This document shows positions 47,157-57,400 of a DNA stretch of 64,000 nt, in pieces; within the stretch, counting starts at the first letter, position 1; the number at the start of each line of letters is the position of its first letter. Both the position numbers and the translations under genes were made by a program. The stretch is from Ustulina deusta. Lineage: Eukaryota; Ascomycota; Sordariomycetes; Xylariales; Xylariaceae. The stretch lies in contig JAJNNX010000007.1 in NCBI GenBank assembly GCA_023159155.1, positions 1,364,001 to 1,428,000 of the forward strand. Reading direction: 5' to 3'. The notes under the pieces were generated by a model. It was not told where the DNA came from, did not search any database, and was given only the letters and a program-made list of their open reading frames with translations.

Positions 47157-48609
47157 ATGAGATTTCACCATGGCGCCGTCGTGGCGGCCGCTTTCGTTGC
47201 TGAGAACCGGGTTTTGGCTGCGCCTACGGAGAAAAGGGGACTCCTCGGTCCTCTATTCGAGATTTCGACGCTCGGTGGGATGACCTTCAAGATCAACCAG
47301 GTCCCCAACCAGAACTTCTATGGCGCTCGAAAAGGTCGAGGAGCAATGGCCATGGCGAAGGCATATTCCAAGTACGGCGCCGTCGTACCCGACGACTTGC
47401 TTTCTTACATAGAGCAAATCTTGGAGGAATTGGGTCTCATACAGCAACCTGGTGCTGGGAACGATACCTCTGCGAGCCCACAGGGTGAGATGATGTTTAG
47501 ACATCGAAATAGAAGCTGTGACGTTGACTTACTGGTCTCGTAGGAGAGGTTGCTGCCACGCCTCAGATGTTTGATTCGGAATACCTGTGTCCCGTACAGA
47601 TCGGGACACCTCCCCAAACCCTAAATCTTGATTTCGACACAGGCTCGTCCGATCTTTGGGTTTTCAGCACCGAGACACCACAAGACCAACTCGGCGGCCA
47701 AACCGTATACAATATTCAACAAAGCTCGACCGCGAAGCTGCTGACCGGCGAATTGTGGGACATTAGTTATGGCGACGGTAGCAGCTCTGGCGGCAATGTT
47801 TATCTCGATACCGTGTCCATTGGAGGCATCACCGTGGAGAATCAAGCTGTCGAGTCCGCTACTAACGTCTCGCTTGCCTTCACCCAGCGTCCGGAGACTG
47901 ATGGACTTGTCGGCCTTGCCTTCAGCACTCTCAACACGGTGAAGCCGAACCAACAATCCACCTTTTTTGATAATGCGATGCGAGATCTTGCCGCTCCGTT
48001 ATTTACAGCGAATCTAAGGGCGTCAGAGCGTAAGCTTCTTTCTAATGAGGGATAGACTAGAGCTATGGGAATTGCTAACGGCATATAGCTGGTAATTACA
48101 ATTTCGGGTTTATAGATACGACTGAATTCACCGGCCAAATCACCTATGTACCTGTGAATACAAGTGCGGGCTTCTGGCAGTTCACTTCACAGGGTTTCAA
48201 GGTAGGCGACTCGGCCGTTACAACCGCAGCGACTCATCAAGCAATTGCCGACACAGGCACGACGCTCATGCTGGTGCCGAGTGATATTGCCGCCGCATAC
48301 TATGCGCAAATCCCCGGCGCCGTGAATGCCGTGCAGACTGCTGGAGGTTATGTGTTCCCTTGTTCGGCAACCCTTCCGAACTACACGGCTTTGATTGGGC
48401 CTTACCAAGCCGTGATTCCTGGCGAGTTCATCAACTTCGCCCCAGTAGACGGCAACACCTTCGCCGACGCTACCACATGCTTTGGAGGGATCCAGGCAGT
48501 TCCTGCCGGGTTTCCGTTTGCGATATATGGCGACGTGTTTCTGAAATCGCAATTTGTTGTGTTCCACGGTGGCGACACACAGCTCGGCCTCGCCCCGAAA
48601 CCACTTTGA
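47157..48609 (+). CDS. Secreted pepsin-like aspartic protease (family A1)
   Basis: Extracellular acid endopeptidase of the aspergillopepsin/penicillopepsin type, 444 residues. Exons 47157-47484, 47544-48029 and 48089-48609 (328, 486 and 521 nt), with phase-1 introns. A short signal peptide ([21 protein letters not shown]) is followed by a propeptide with a Lys-Arg at 26-27, a possible Kex2 site. The mature enzyme begins near [19 protein letters not shown]. Catalytic Asp motifs: [10 protein letters not shown] and [10 protein letters not shown], with the flap [12 protein letters not shown] between them. A cysteine pair flanks the second lobe (FPCSAT and TTCFGG), as in the family's C-terminal disulfide. 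[16 protein letters not shown] is the conserved C-terminal block. No GPI tail, so probably freely secreted. The signal peptide's charged residues (EN) within the core are a little unusual. Confidence 0.93.
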
Positions 48610-49669
48610 TGGGTACGGGATATTTACGAGCGATAATGAATTTGATGATTTTGGTCGATTAGGTATTTGGAGCATAAGTGCCGAGATATTTGGTGCTCGC
48701 GCGCCATGTGCGAACCCACGTTCGCCGTTGGCCACGTGATTTATGAGCCTAGGATAGGCCTGTCAGTTTACCTAGATGTGTCTAGATGGCCCCTGGGGAA
48801 GAGGGTCAAGGCAGATGAATGTATATACTATATCTACTGCCATCATGTTGGTTTTAGAAGGACAAGATGGATGCCCATGATAAAAGGTACACGTGTAGTA
48901 GAAATACAGACATTCAACATGTGTATCAAGTTGCTCGACTACCTGCTGGAAATTACACCCAGTGTGACTTTGGGAAATCTTGATAACAGATCGTGATTTA
49001 GATCCGAGGTTGTAGTCGGAGGTATCAGGGGCTGAGGAGTTCGACGGAGCTAATGTTGAAATGCCTATCCCCCTTCGTATTCGGCTCGGACGTCATCGGG
49101 TCGGTCCAGTTTTAACCCTTTTCAGTATTCGCACTTGTAGAAAGCGGCGGTAACGTACTAAGTAAGAAGTCAAGTACTATTCGACAATTGGCTTGTTCTT
49201 CGTTACACGTGTGCACACTATGACGTGCGTTCTCCCATGGTTCGGTTGATTACTGTTGATGGTGGTTACCGGTAGTATGATGACATGAGGCTGTCGGGTG
49301 ACTGATTGTCGGTGTCGTATGATGGGATACGCGTTTCGCCTATACGGGGAGTATAGTCTAACCCAGGTTAGATAGTTCTCATACTCATTTATAGAAACCA
49401 CCTAGGTAAGTCGTTTACAATGCATGTATAGGCACGTATTTACATTCAATGGGCCTGTGTAAGACCTACCTAGCGGTGTATTATGTATCTCCTGGTGGAG
49501 AGAACCGATGTCGAGGAATATATCCGAAGGTGTACCCTTTCACCGAACACCGGTATCTCACTAACAACCAGGTCGGGTCGGATCGGATCGGATCGGAGCG
49601 CATTGTTGTTGTTGAAGAGCGAAGGCAACGGAAGTACTGTAGCGTTGAAAAGAGCAAGGAAACAATGAT

Positions 49670-50050
49670 TGTGCTTATATTTTTTTATTATCTGATTGCT
49701 AGTTTTGTTTTAGTTGTATTTATAACTAGGTAACTAATACTTAAGTACTAAATATACAAATATATTGCTATATATTTTATAGCACGGCTTAGATTTGAAC
49801 TATAGAGCTATAATCTATAATTATAAAGTATTATAATTATGTTATGAGAGTTAATTATGTGTGCAAGAAGCGATATAATTGCTATATATAAGGGTTCATT
49901 AAAGGAAGCAGTTGTGATTGCAGTTGTAAAAGCAGTTGCGTTAGTGTTCAAAGCTGTATTGGCTATATGGGCTGTATGCTGTATGGGCTGTGTGCTGTAT
50001 GGGCTATACAGACTGCAGTTGGCTGTACGGACTGCAATTGACTAGGTATA
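49670..50050. repeat. AT-rich, TA-rich RIP-like tract with degenerate GCTGTAT repeats
   Basis: The left part (about 49675-49860) is almost entirely A/T with very many TA dinucleotides. The right part (about 49940-50040) repeats GGCTGTATG and CTGTACGGACTGCA-like words imperfectly. This mix of TpA excess and decayed repetitive words is how RIP-mutated repeats look in Pezizomycotina. No protein of a transposon is recoverable. Confidence 0.5.
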
Positions 50051-50365
50051 TTGGCTAGGTCTGTATGGCTGTCAGGATCGGTTGGTTGGTGTAGGCCCAG
50101 ACAGGTAACAGGTGCTGAACACAGACCCACTTCTAGAAGTACCTCGCTATATATAAAATTGCCTGTCCAGTACTTAAGATCTCACAATCGTTGTGTCACA
50201 ACAATCATTTTCCCCCCGTATCTTCCGGTATAATAAATATGTAACACTCACACCTCTACGAAAAAGAAAAGAGGAGAGAATGAATTAAAGAACATCGGTC
50301 AAAACTACCTTGTATCCATTCAGTATCGTCCAACAAACTTATTCATATTCACTTACCCACTCGCC

Positions 50366-50384
50366 CACTCACTCACTCACTCAC
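50366..50384. repeat. (CTCA)n microsatellite in 5' leader
   Basis: A tandem CTCA/ACTC run about 80 bases upstream of the ATG at 50465, within a C-rich leader free of ATG codons in that interval. Confidence 0.8.
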
Positions 50385-50464
50385 GCACTCACTTACCTAT
50401 ACCGATACCCGCTTATACATCCTCATCCTCATCATCATCAACCGTCTCACCAACAACCGAAACC

Positions 50465-51346
50465 ATGGAAACTCTCCAAACCAGCCTGCGCAACACAGCG
50501 CAACGCGTAGGAATCCCAGAGAACCACCGCCTGATCTACACCACGGCAGCAACAGCCGCCGTAGCGCTCCTGGCGTACAGCCGCCACTGCTACGTGGAGT
50601 GGCTGGCGCTCGGCGAAGGGGGGGTCCCGCACTCTCTCCGCGGCTGGCTCATGAACGTCGCCGCCCACCTGATCGCGCGCCGGGACCCCCGCGCCGTCCC
50701 CGCGCCCTACGAGAAGGCGAAAGCAGCCACCACTGCCATCGTCCTCTCGGCCAGCGAAGAAGAGCGGTACGGCGCACACGCCCGGACCTCGTTCCTCCCC
50801 GGCACACACGCCCTGCCGCCGCGCCGCGCCCACCGCCCGACCGTGCCGGCGACAGTGATCCCGCAGCGGCAGACCACGGCCACGGCCGACGCCGCCGCCG
50901 TGTCCGCCCAGAACGCGTACCTGGCCGCCCTGGCCGCCGCCAACCCGCGCCTCCTCGCCGTCAAGCCGAGCGCCCTCGAGTCCCCGCGGTTCGCGGCCCT
51001 CTGGCTCGCGCCGTCGGCGCAGCAGGTTGTGCCGGGCGTTGACGCCGCCGCCGCCAAGTGGCTCCCGCGCGGCGCCGCCTGCGGCGAGATCGCCCACGTG
51101 CACCACGAGGGCAGCGCGCACGTGTGCCTCAGCCTCGTCGACGCCGCCGAGGTCGTGCGCAAGGGCTGGGGCGAGAGACATCGCATGTCCGGCGTCCGCG
51201 GCATCCTGCCCTGGGGCTACGTGCTCGTGTACGCGCCCGGCCAGGACGAGGCCGAGTGGGAGGTCTGGAGGGGCGTTGTTGTTGCTGCGGCGCGCGCCGT
51301 CGCGAGGAGCGCTGGCTTCGAGGGCGAGATTGTCGTGCCCGCTTGA
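50465..51346 (+). CDS. Luciferase-like domain (PF17648-type) membrane-anchored protein
   Basis: Intronless, 293 residues. A hydrophobic stretch near residues 23-40 (LIYTTAATAAVALLAYS) is a probable N-terminal membrane anchor. The middle (about 70-185) is Ala/Pro/Thr-rich. The C-terminal third holds the conserved segment I recognise from the fungal 'luciferase' domain family: GEIAHVHHEGSAHVCLSLVD, then a GWGERHRMSG patch and ILPWGYVLVYAPGQDEAEWE. Function is not known; the Pfam name does not imply light emission. Codons are extremely GC-rich (G/C in nearly all third positions), so long spurious frames appear on the other strands. Composition contrasts sharply with the AT-rich tract just upstream. 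Confidence 0.72.
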   Translation: METLQTSLRNTAQRVGIPENHRLIYTTAATAAVALLAYSRHCYVEWLALGEGGVPHSLRGWLMNVAAHLIARRDPRAVPAPYEKAKAATTAIVLSASEEERYGAHARTSFLPGTHALPPRRAHRPTVPATVIPQRQTTATADAAAVSAQNAYLAALAAANPRLLAVKPSALESPRFAALWLAPSAQQVVPGVDAAAAKWLPRGAACGEIAHVHHEGSAHVCLSLVDAAEVVRKGWGERHRMSGVRGILPWGYVLVYAPGQDEAEWEVWRGVVVAAARAVARSAGFEGEIVVPA

Positions 51347-51376
51347 GGAGATGGGGTGTGTACCTACGGGCCTAGG

Positions 51377-51408
51377 TATGTATGTATGTATGTATGTATG
51401 TATGTATG
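51377..51408. repeat. (TATG)8 microsatellite
   Basis: Eight perfect TATG copies about 30 bases after the stop codon of the luciferase-like gene, therefore likely in its 3' UTR. Confidence 0.9.
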
Positions 51409-51931
51409 CGGGATTTTGGAGATATGGGGAGGAGAGGGTGGAATTACTGGCGTGGGTAGAAATCATCTTGGGGGTGAAAAAATACCTGATTTGTATGTTT
51501 GTGTGTTGCTGGCGGCGCAATGGGATGGATGGGTGTTTTGGTTTTGGTTTGACTGGGCTGGGCTGGTGGAAAGGGGAGACAAAATTGTACGAGATGAACA
51601 ACGGACAAACAAATAAGCAAGCAAGCGAACGCGACGAATAGATGAACGAACGGATAACAATTGCCGTAATAAACGATCTATATATTTCTACTTTCATGTA
51701 TGCAACGCTTTGGTATTAGCTGCTTTCTAGCTATCTGTTCTATGCTATGCTAGGCAGAATAGTCAAAGACTCATAAAAAGGACGTAAGGCCTTATGTCTG
51801 ATCTCAATCCAGTACCGCGAGCAAACATGCGCCACTAACGACCGGTGTAAGCGTCATCGAAGGCACCACGAGAAAACGCCACCAAGTATGCTCTCAGATT
51901 CTCGTCTCATCGTAGCAGATCGTATCGTATG

Positions 51932-51936
51932 AACAA

Positions 51937-51955
<19 letters not shown>
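51932..51955. repeat. (AAC)8 microsatellite
   Basis: Eight perfect AAC copies followed by imperfect AAC units to about 51977, lying 3' of the AAA gene on the opposite strand. Confidence 0.9.
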
Positions 51956-51968
<13 letters not shown>

Positions 51969-52139
51969 GCAATAACAAAGCCCGTAAACGACCTTCCTTC
52001 ATCAGACAGAGCAAACCGCCAATGCGAAAAGGTGTAAATGATGCCCGATCCGATCCGTTCTGTTCCCCTGAGAATGAGATGTGGGGAAAGGGCAGGAAAT
52101 ACACGCAAGGAAAGGAAAGAAAAGGAAAAAAGATGAAGA

Positions 52140-54427
52140 TCACATGAACATGTTCCTCGTCTCGGCGTATTTCTTCGACGATCCGGGCGCCGTGTAGTCG
52201 ATGCCGGCGACGCTCGTGAGATCTTGCTCGAAGCGGGCCTGGATCTTGGTGACGGACTCGAGGGTCTTGAGGTCGAGGCGCACGCCGTCGAAGGCGGCGA
52301 GGCTCTCGGCTGCCTTGACCACGTTCTTGATCTGTCTGCCGTTGAGGTCGTGATCGGCGAGGGTGCGGAGACCCTCCTCGTCGATGTCGACGCCGCCGGG
52401 TACGCGGGTGCAGAAGTTGCGCCAGATCTGCAGACGTGAGGTCTGGCTGAGGTCCGTGTAGCGGATTGGGATATGGATGCGCGACTTGAAGGCATCGTCG
52501 AACGTGTTGACGCGGTTCGTCGTCAGGAATAGGATCCCCTTGTAGTACTCTAGCACGCGTAGGAAGACGCTGACCATGGCGTTTCGGTGGAGGTCGTGCA
52601 GGGAGCGGCGCTCGAGGAACACGTCCGCCTCGTCGATCAGCAGGACTGCTCGCCAGGTCGACGTCATGTCCATGATGCGGGTCAGGCTATCGTCGAGAGT
52701 GGTGCTCGAAACACCCAAGTCGCCTGACGATACCATGTAGAGCGGGCGCTGGACGTATTCTGCTACGCACTCGGCCGTCAACGTCTTTCCCACACCAGGT
52801 GGCCCATGCAGAACGCACACGAGTCCCTGACCCTTGCCATCCACAATGTCATCCATGCTCTCGCGATCCTTAGAGTGCATAGAGACGAGTGCTTGGACCG
52901 TCTTCTTGGTGTTGGGGTCCAGGACGAGGTCGTCAAAGCATTGCTTGTTCCACTGGATTGGCGAGATGTTGTCGACAAAGAACTCGAGGAACTTCTTGGC
53001 TGTGAATGAGAACCCACGCACCGTCGCGTTAGTCAGAAGCGCGTCTTCGTCAGAGAATTTCTCGAACGTCGGCCGATCCGACGCGAAACGGGTCTTGCCA
53101 GCTGCCTTTCGGCGTGCCTTTTCCCGTTTCGCTGCTTCGTTGGCTGAGTCTTTGACACGAAACGTGTCATTGGCATCGAGGCGATGATACGTCTTGCAAT
53201 CAATCATCTACTCATATAGTCGTTAGTTCACAATTTGTATTCATAGCACGACTACTCTGTCGTCGCGTCCTCTTTTTTGGAGGGAGGGCGATGGGTCAGA
53301 TGAATAGGCTAAACACTTACGATACGACCCTGAATGTTGACACGTGCATACCCCCTATCCGTCTTCTTCACAGCAATTCCGTCATATTTCTCGAAATGCT
53401 GTCCTATATAGCTCTCGAACTTCCTGCCGCGCGCGAGGAGATACTCGCGGACCTCCTCGGCGTCCTCGTGCAGGTCGAGTGGCCGGACCTCGAGGCTGCG
53501 AAGATCGCGGTTCCCACGATACTTGGGGATGAAAAGCTCCGTCTTGCGCTCGCCTGGTTTCTCGCCGTCGTAGTCCGTGTAGTAAGTAACAATGTTAAAA
53601 CCGGGAACCTCGCTGAGGTCGTACCAGCTGCTAAAGACCCTGAATGCGCGGTGCTGCTCTAGTATCTTGGAATGAACGATGGTCTTGGGCGCGAAGAGCG
53701 TCCAGAGGTGCTCGTAAGTGATGGCCTTCACTTCGCCGGAGACGCACAAATCGTAGGCCTCAATATCAGGTTTGAAGTGCGTCTGGACCCATTCTAGCAG
53801 CAGGTTCAGCTGAGACATGCTCTCCTCGTCTTCCTTGAACCGCTCGCGACCGACCTCCTCCAGCTGCTGACGATGATAGAAGAGAGAATAGTAAGGCATG
53901 GCGATCTGCACATCGTTGACGTTTATGGGGTCGCTGTAGTAATTGCCAATGACGTCCTTGAGAAGCTGACGCAGAGGCTGCGGATTGACGTACAGGCGCG
54001 TGTGTTCCAGGTCATCGTAGTTGTTAAACTGACGAACGACGCAAAACGCGAAGAGCCGCCACCAATCCTTCTGCTGCGGCTTCGTGACTTCCCCTTTGCG
54101 CTCCTCGAAAAACTGCTCGTCTTTGTCGTCATATCGGCTGTCGAGATGCTTGATCTCGCATTTCATAACGCCGGCCCCCTTGGAGCTGTCGGTCTGTGAC
54201 GAGGTCTCGTCCACGGGCTCGACTTCAGTCTCGGACCCTGTCAAAGCCGTCGCTTCCGGTTTTTTGGGCTCGGCTTTCGTCGAGCTTTCCATCTTTGTAT
54301 GCCGACAGTGCTCACAGGCTTCTGTTTTACGACGGCCACCTGGAACCGGGGCGGTGCGCTTATGCACGGCAACGCGGTTTGGCGTCTTGCGAGTCCGTAT
54401 AACCGGTGTGCTTACTGGACTAGACAT
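52140..54427 (-). CDS. AAA+ ATPase with fungal N-terminal DUF7025-like region
   Basis: ATPase associated with various activities, 724 residues. Exons 54427-53321 and 53207-52140 (1107 + 1068 nt), phase 0, stopping at TGA. A short N-terminal basic segment contains a CEHCRH motif (residues 38-43). Residues about 85-375 form the fungal domain that precedes this AAA type (LFAPKTIVHSKILEQHRAF, YTDYDGEKPGERKTELFIP, VNIQGRIMIDCKTYHRLD). The AAA module has Walker A GPPGVGKT (about 504-511), Walker B VLLIDEAD (557-564), sensor-1 FLTTNR (596-601) and an Arg-finger-like SRIH. The second region (ISPIQWNKQCFDDLVLDP) links to the ATPase core. No membrane segment or signal peptide is seen. The cellular role of this large fungal family is not established. 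Confidence 0.9.
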
Positions 54428-57400
54428 GACAAATGGTGTCCCGTTCTGTCGAGATTGATAGAGCAGGCGGCAGAGACGAGACGATTACCAGAGTGCGCGA
54501 GAAGGCGTTCTGGGAGCCGAATGCGCGGAGATGCGAGCCGGTGTAAGAAACGGAATGATTGGAAACAATGCTGTCTGGAGAAGGTGGCTTGAACACCCCT
54601 GTCTACGCCTCTCGCTCTCAATATCAATCCCCGTCCACTGGTAGGGAAGTATTCGGCTCCGTAGGCGCCGCGCGTGTTGGCCGAGAGGGATGAAGCAGAC
54701 CGAGGTAGTAGAGGGATTGGTTCTCAGAGAACGGGTCACGAGGAATCTTATAGACAACCTGCAGGTCCTTCCTCACCGTGGTGGCCTCTGGATCGGAATT
54801 TGGCTGTTGCAGGACAACAGAACTACTGTAGGCAGGCATAGCGGCCTGGAGGCCTGGAGGCATGGCGTGTAGGCAGGCCAGCAATGTCAGGTCCAGTCTG
54901 CTCCAATGGCCGCGGCGTCAGCTCGACGCTATCTTAGCCAGCCGCAGGGCAGCGCAGGGCAGCAAGGTCCCTTGTCGGCGGCACCGCAGGCGCACTACCG
55001 GGTATCTAGCATTCAAACTAGGCATCAAAGCCGTGTGGCAGCACGATAAGCCCCATGCTAGTAGCTGCTTTTGCTGGCTGTCTTCGGTTCGCCGACCGGT
55101 CTGCCTTGTTGTTGCCTTGCTCGGCTGTGCAGCTTTCAGACGTGTTACTCACGCGCTGGTGGGGAATTGTGGAGGAGAACCAAGAGATGAGTAACATGGC
55201 TTGAAGAATCCAGGCAGAATCTCTGACTACTGCTCTAGTTAGTGTGTGGTACAGTATACCTAGGTAGGTAAGGTTAGAGCTTTCAATCATTCCCATCCTC
55301 TATGCACATCGCCTTCCTGTATACATGCAAGTGGAACCGGCTGATTGGATACAGATACCGATAGGTATTCCGGGACATTGAACCCTGGACATGTTAAGTA
55401 CACTAGGTACCTAGTGTATCTTAGGTACAGTACAATACCGTGCCAGTATATGCTTAGTACTAGGTAGATTACATGTATGTAGATAGGTAGGTACTTGGTT
55501 ACTTAGCCATCTACGGCTACCTAGATAACTACACCTGGACTCGGTAAGGTATTCTGGGGTTCTTCTAGCTTGGCCCCTTGTCCGTTGTTCTGTCCTTGGA
55601 GTGGATCATCCCGACAATACCTAAGGTGCCGACAACGGACGTGCTAGTATATTTTCTTACATCCCTACGTGTTTTGGCTAAGAATGTCGCTACAGACTAA
55701 TTAACCTTTCCCTGAGCTTTCAATGCAAAATTTTGAAGGATTAACATGTCATTTTATTAGGTAAACACATTAAATATGCCGACTTTCCTTTTCGCAGTAT
55801 AGGTAACAGGCAGAAATTGACAATACCTATCCACACCTAGGGTTCATCACTCCGCTCTGTCTAGAATAGGCAGGTATCGGTGTGCTAAAATGGTACAAGA
55901 GTTATTTATGGCATATGATAATGTCATGACAACAGGCAGCAGACACTTTTCATTGTTGTCTGGGTATCTAAACAGCTCCAGTTACTACGAACGGAGATAC
56001 CAGAGGTATTAATTTCTTTACTCACTCCATAGTGATCTTTTTTTAGTTGAATCAATGTAAGATATATCAACATTTGAGAAAGTCTTAAGATGACAAAATT
56101 GAATAAATAGAGGGTTCATATTCCATGAATCCCACCAGAACTAAAAATAAATAAATAAAAAATAAAAAACGCCAGTTGTATGTCATGGGTACTTATCCCA
56201 TTGATATAACAATATTAATACCTCGCACAATCCTATTGGAGGTGATAGTGATAAATGGAAGAATATCCACCAGTAGTTCTAAATATACAGGTGTCCATTA
56301 CTTACCTGTTGGTCCTAAGGCCGCATACAACAGAGAGCTAGTATATGCGTCGAGGTTGTCCATAAGGTGTCGAGAACAAACCAGGAGATTTATGAGTTAC
56401 AGAACCGACAAGCTAAACAGGATTGAGGAAATGCCAATGCATAGATCCAACACCCCTTCTATATCATTCCTGCCTACTACATGACGTACAGCTTACGGAC
56501 GCCTTCTTTCTTGAAGTAGCTGTATATATTTAGGTACTCACTTGAAGGTCCCGTCCTTTATATATTTACATGAATAGCACCTACCGACTTCGGTAACTTA
56601 CTCGGGAACCTTCGAATATCAGGAGGGTGGTGGGATACAATGCAGGTTCGGCCATACTCTTCGTAAGCACGATCTTATTCATTGCTGTATCCAACATCAT
56701 CCACCATCATTAGCACACAACAATCCCTCAATAAATCATTCTGAAAATGAATTCAATATTGTAAGCTGTTCATTTTGCATAAGACCACTACGATGAGCCC
56801 CAGGCGCAGTGGCACTTTCGATCGACCCCTTCTCGAAGAATATAATTGTGAACATGCTGGAGCAAATCGACAACATCCCGTATCTGTCCGGTCCTCCTTA
56901 CCCACCGTTGCTTCAATGATGCCTTTCGTTCACGCCCAGGCATTGCCGAAATGATCATCCAACACAAGCTCCACCCACATCTCCTACCACTGGCCGTAGT
57001 TAATATGGACGCATTTCACAAACGGTACGACCATGAAGATAGACTAAAGCTTGACATATTTTATGACGCGACGATTCATAAACCAACATTTTTCTCGGGA
57101 CGCCTCAAGGATCCCTCTATGACATCGGCGCTTATAAGAATGAGCCATCTGCTCCAGATCGGATGCGTCCATGATTGCATTGACGGCCTTGCGAAGGATT
57201 ATGTGCGGGCGACAGTGACTGCAGCACTAAATTCCTAGAATCTCGAGCATGTCGTATTCTTGTCCAGCACCCCCCATGGGAGCGGGAGCAGCTTGCGTGT
57301 GCCTATTGTTACATCGATCATTGTTTTTTCACCCGGGTAGCATCCTCCGACCTGGAAGGCTATACAACCTGGGGAAAACCGCTACAAGGAGAGAGTCAGT

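Larger units (their letters stand above)
48610..50464. other. Intergenic, contains an AT-rich RIP-like tract
   Basis: Apart from the AT-rich tract listed separately, and short GGATC repeats at about 49573-49600, nothing is recognised. The last 150 bases (50330-50464) carry a CTCA repeat and form the leader of the next gene. Confidence 0.55.
51347..52139. other. Convergent 3' interval with microsatellites
   Basis: The 3' ends of the luciferase-like gene (+) and the AAA gene (-) face each other. The stretch contains the (TATG)8 and (AAC)8 repeats listed separately and no gene. Confidence 0.6.

Noticed and set aside
50447..51697. 416-codon frame on the minus strand opposite the luciferase-like gene
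   Set aside because: It is a shadow of the GC-rich coding strand; it lacks stops because of GC3 composition, and the plus frame carries a recognisable domain.
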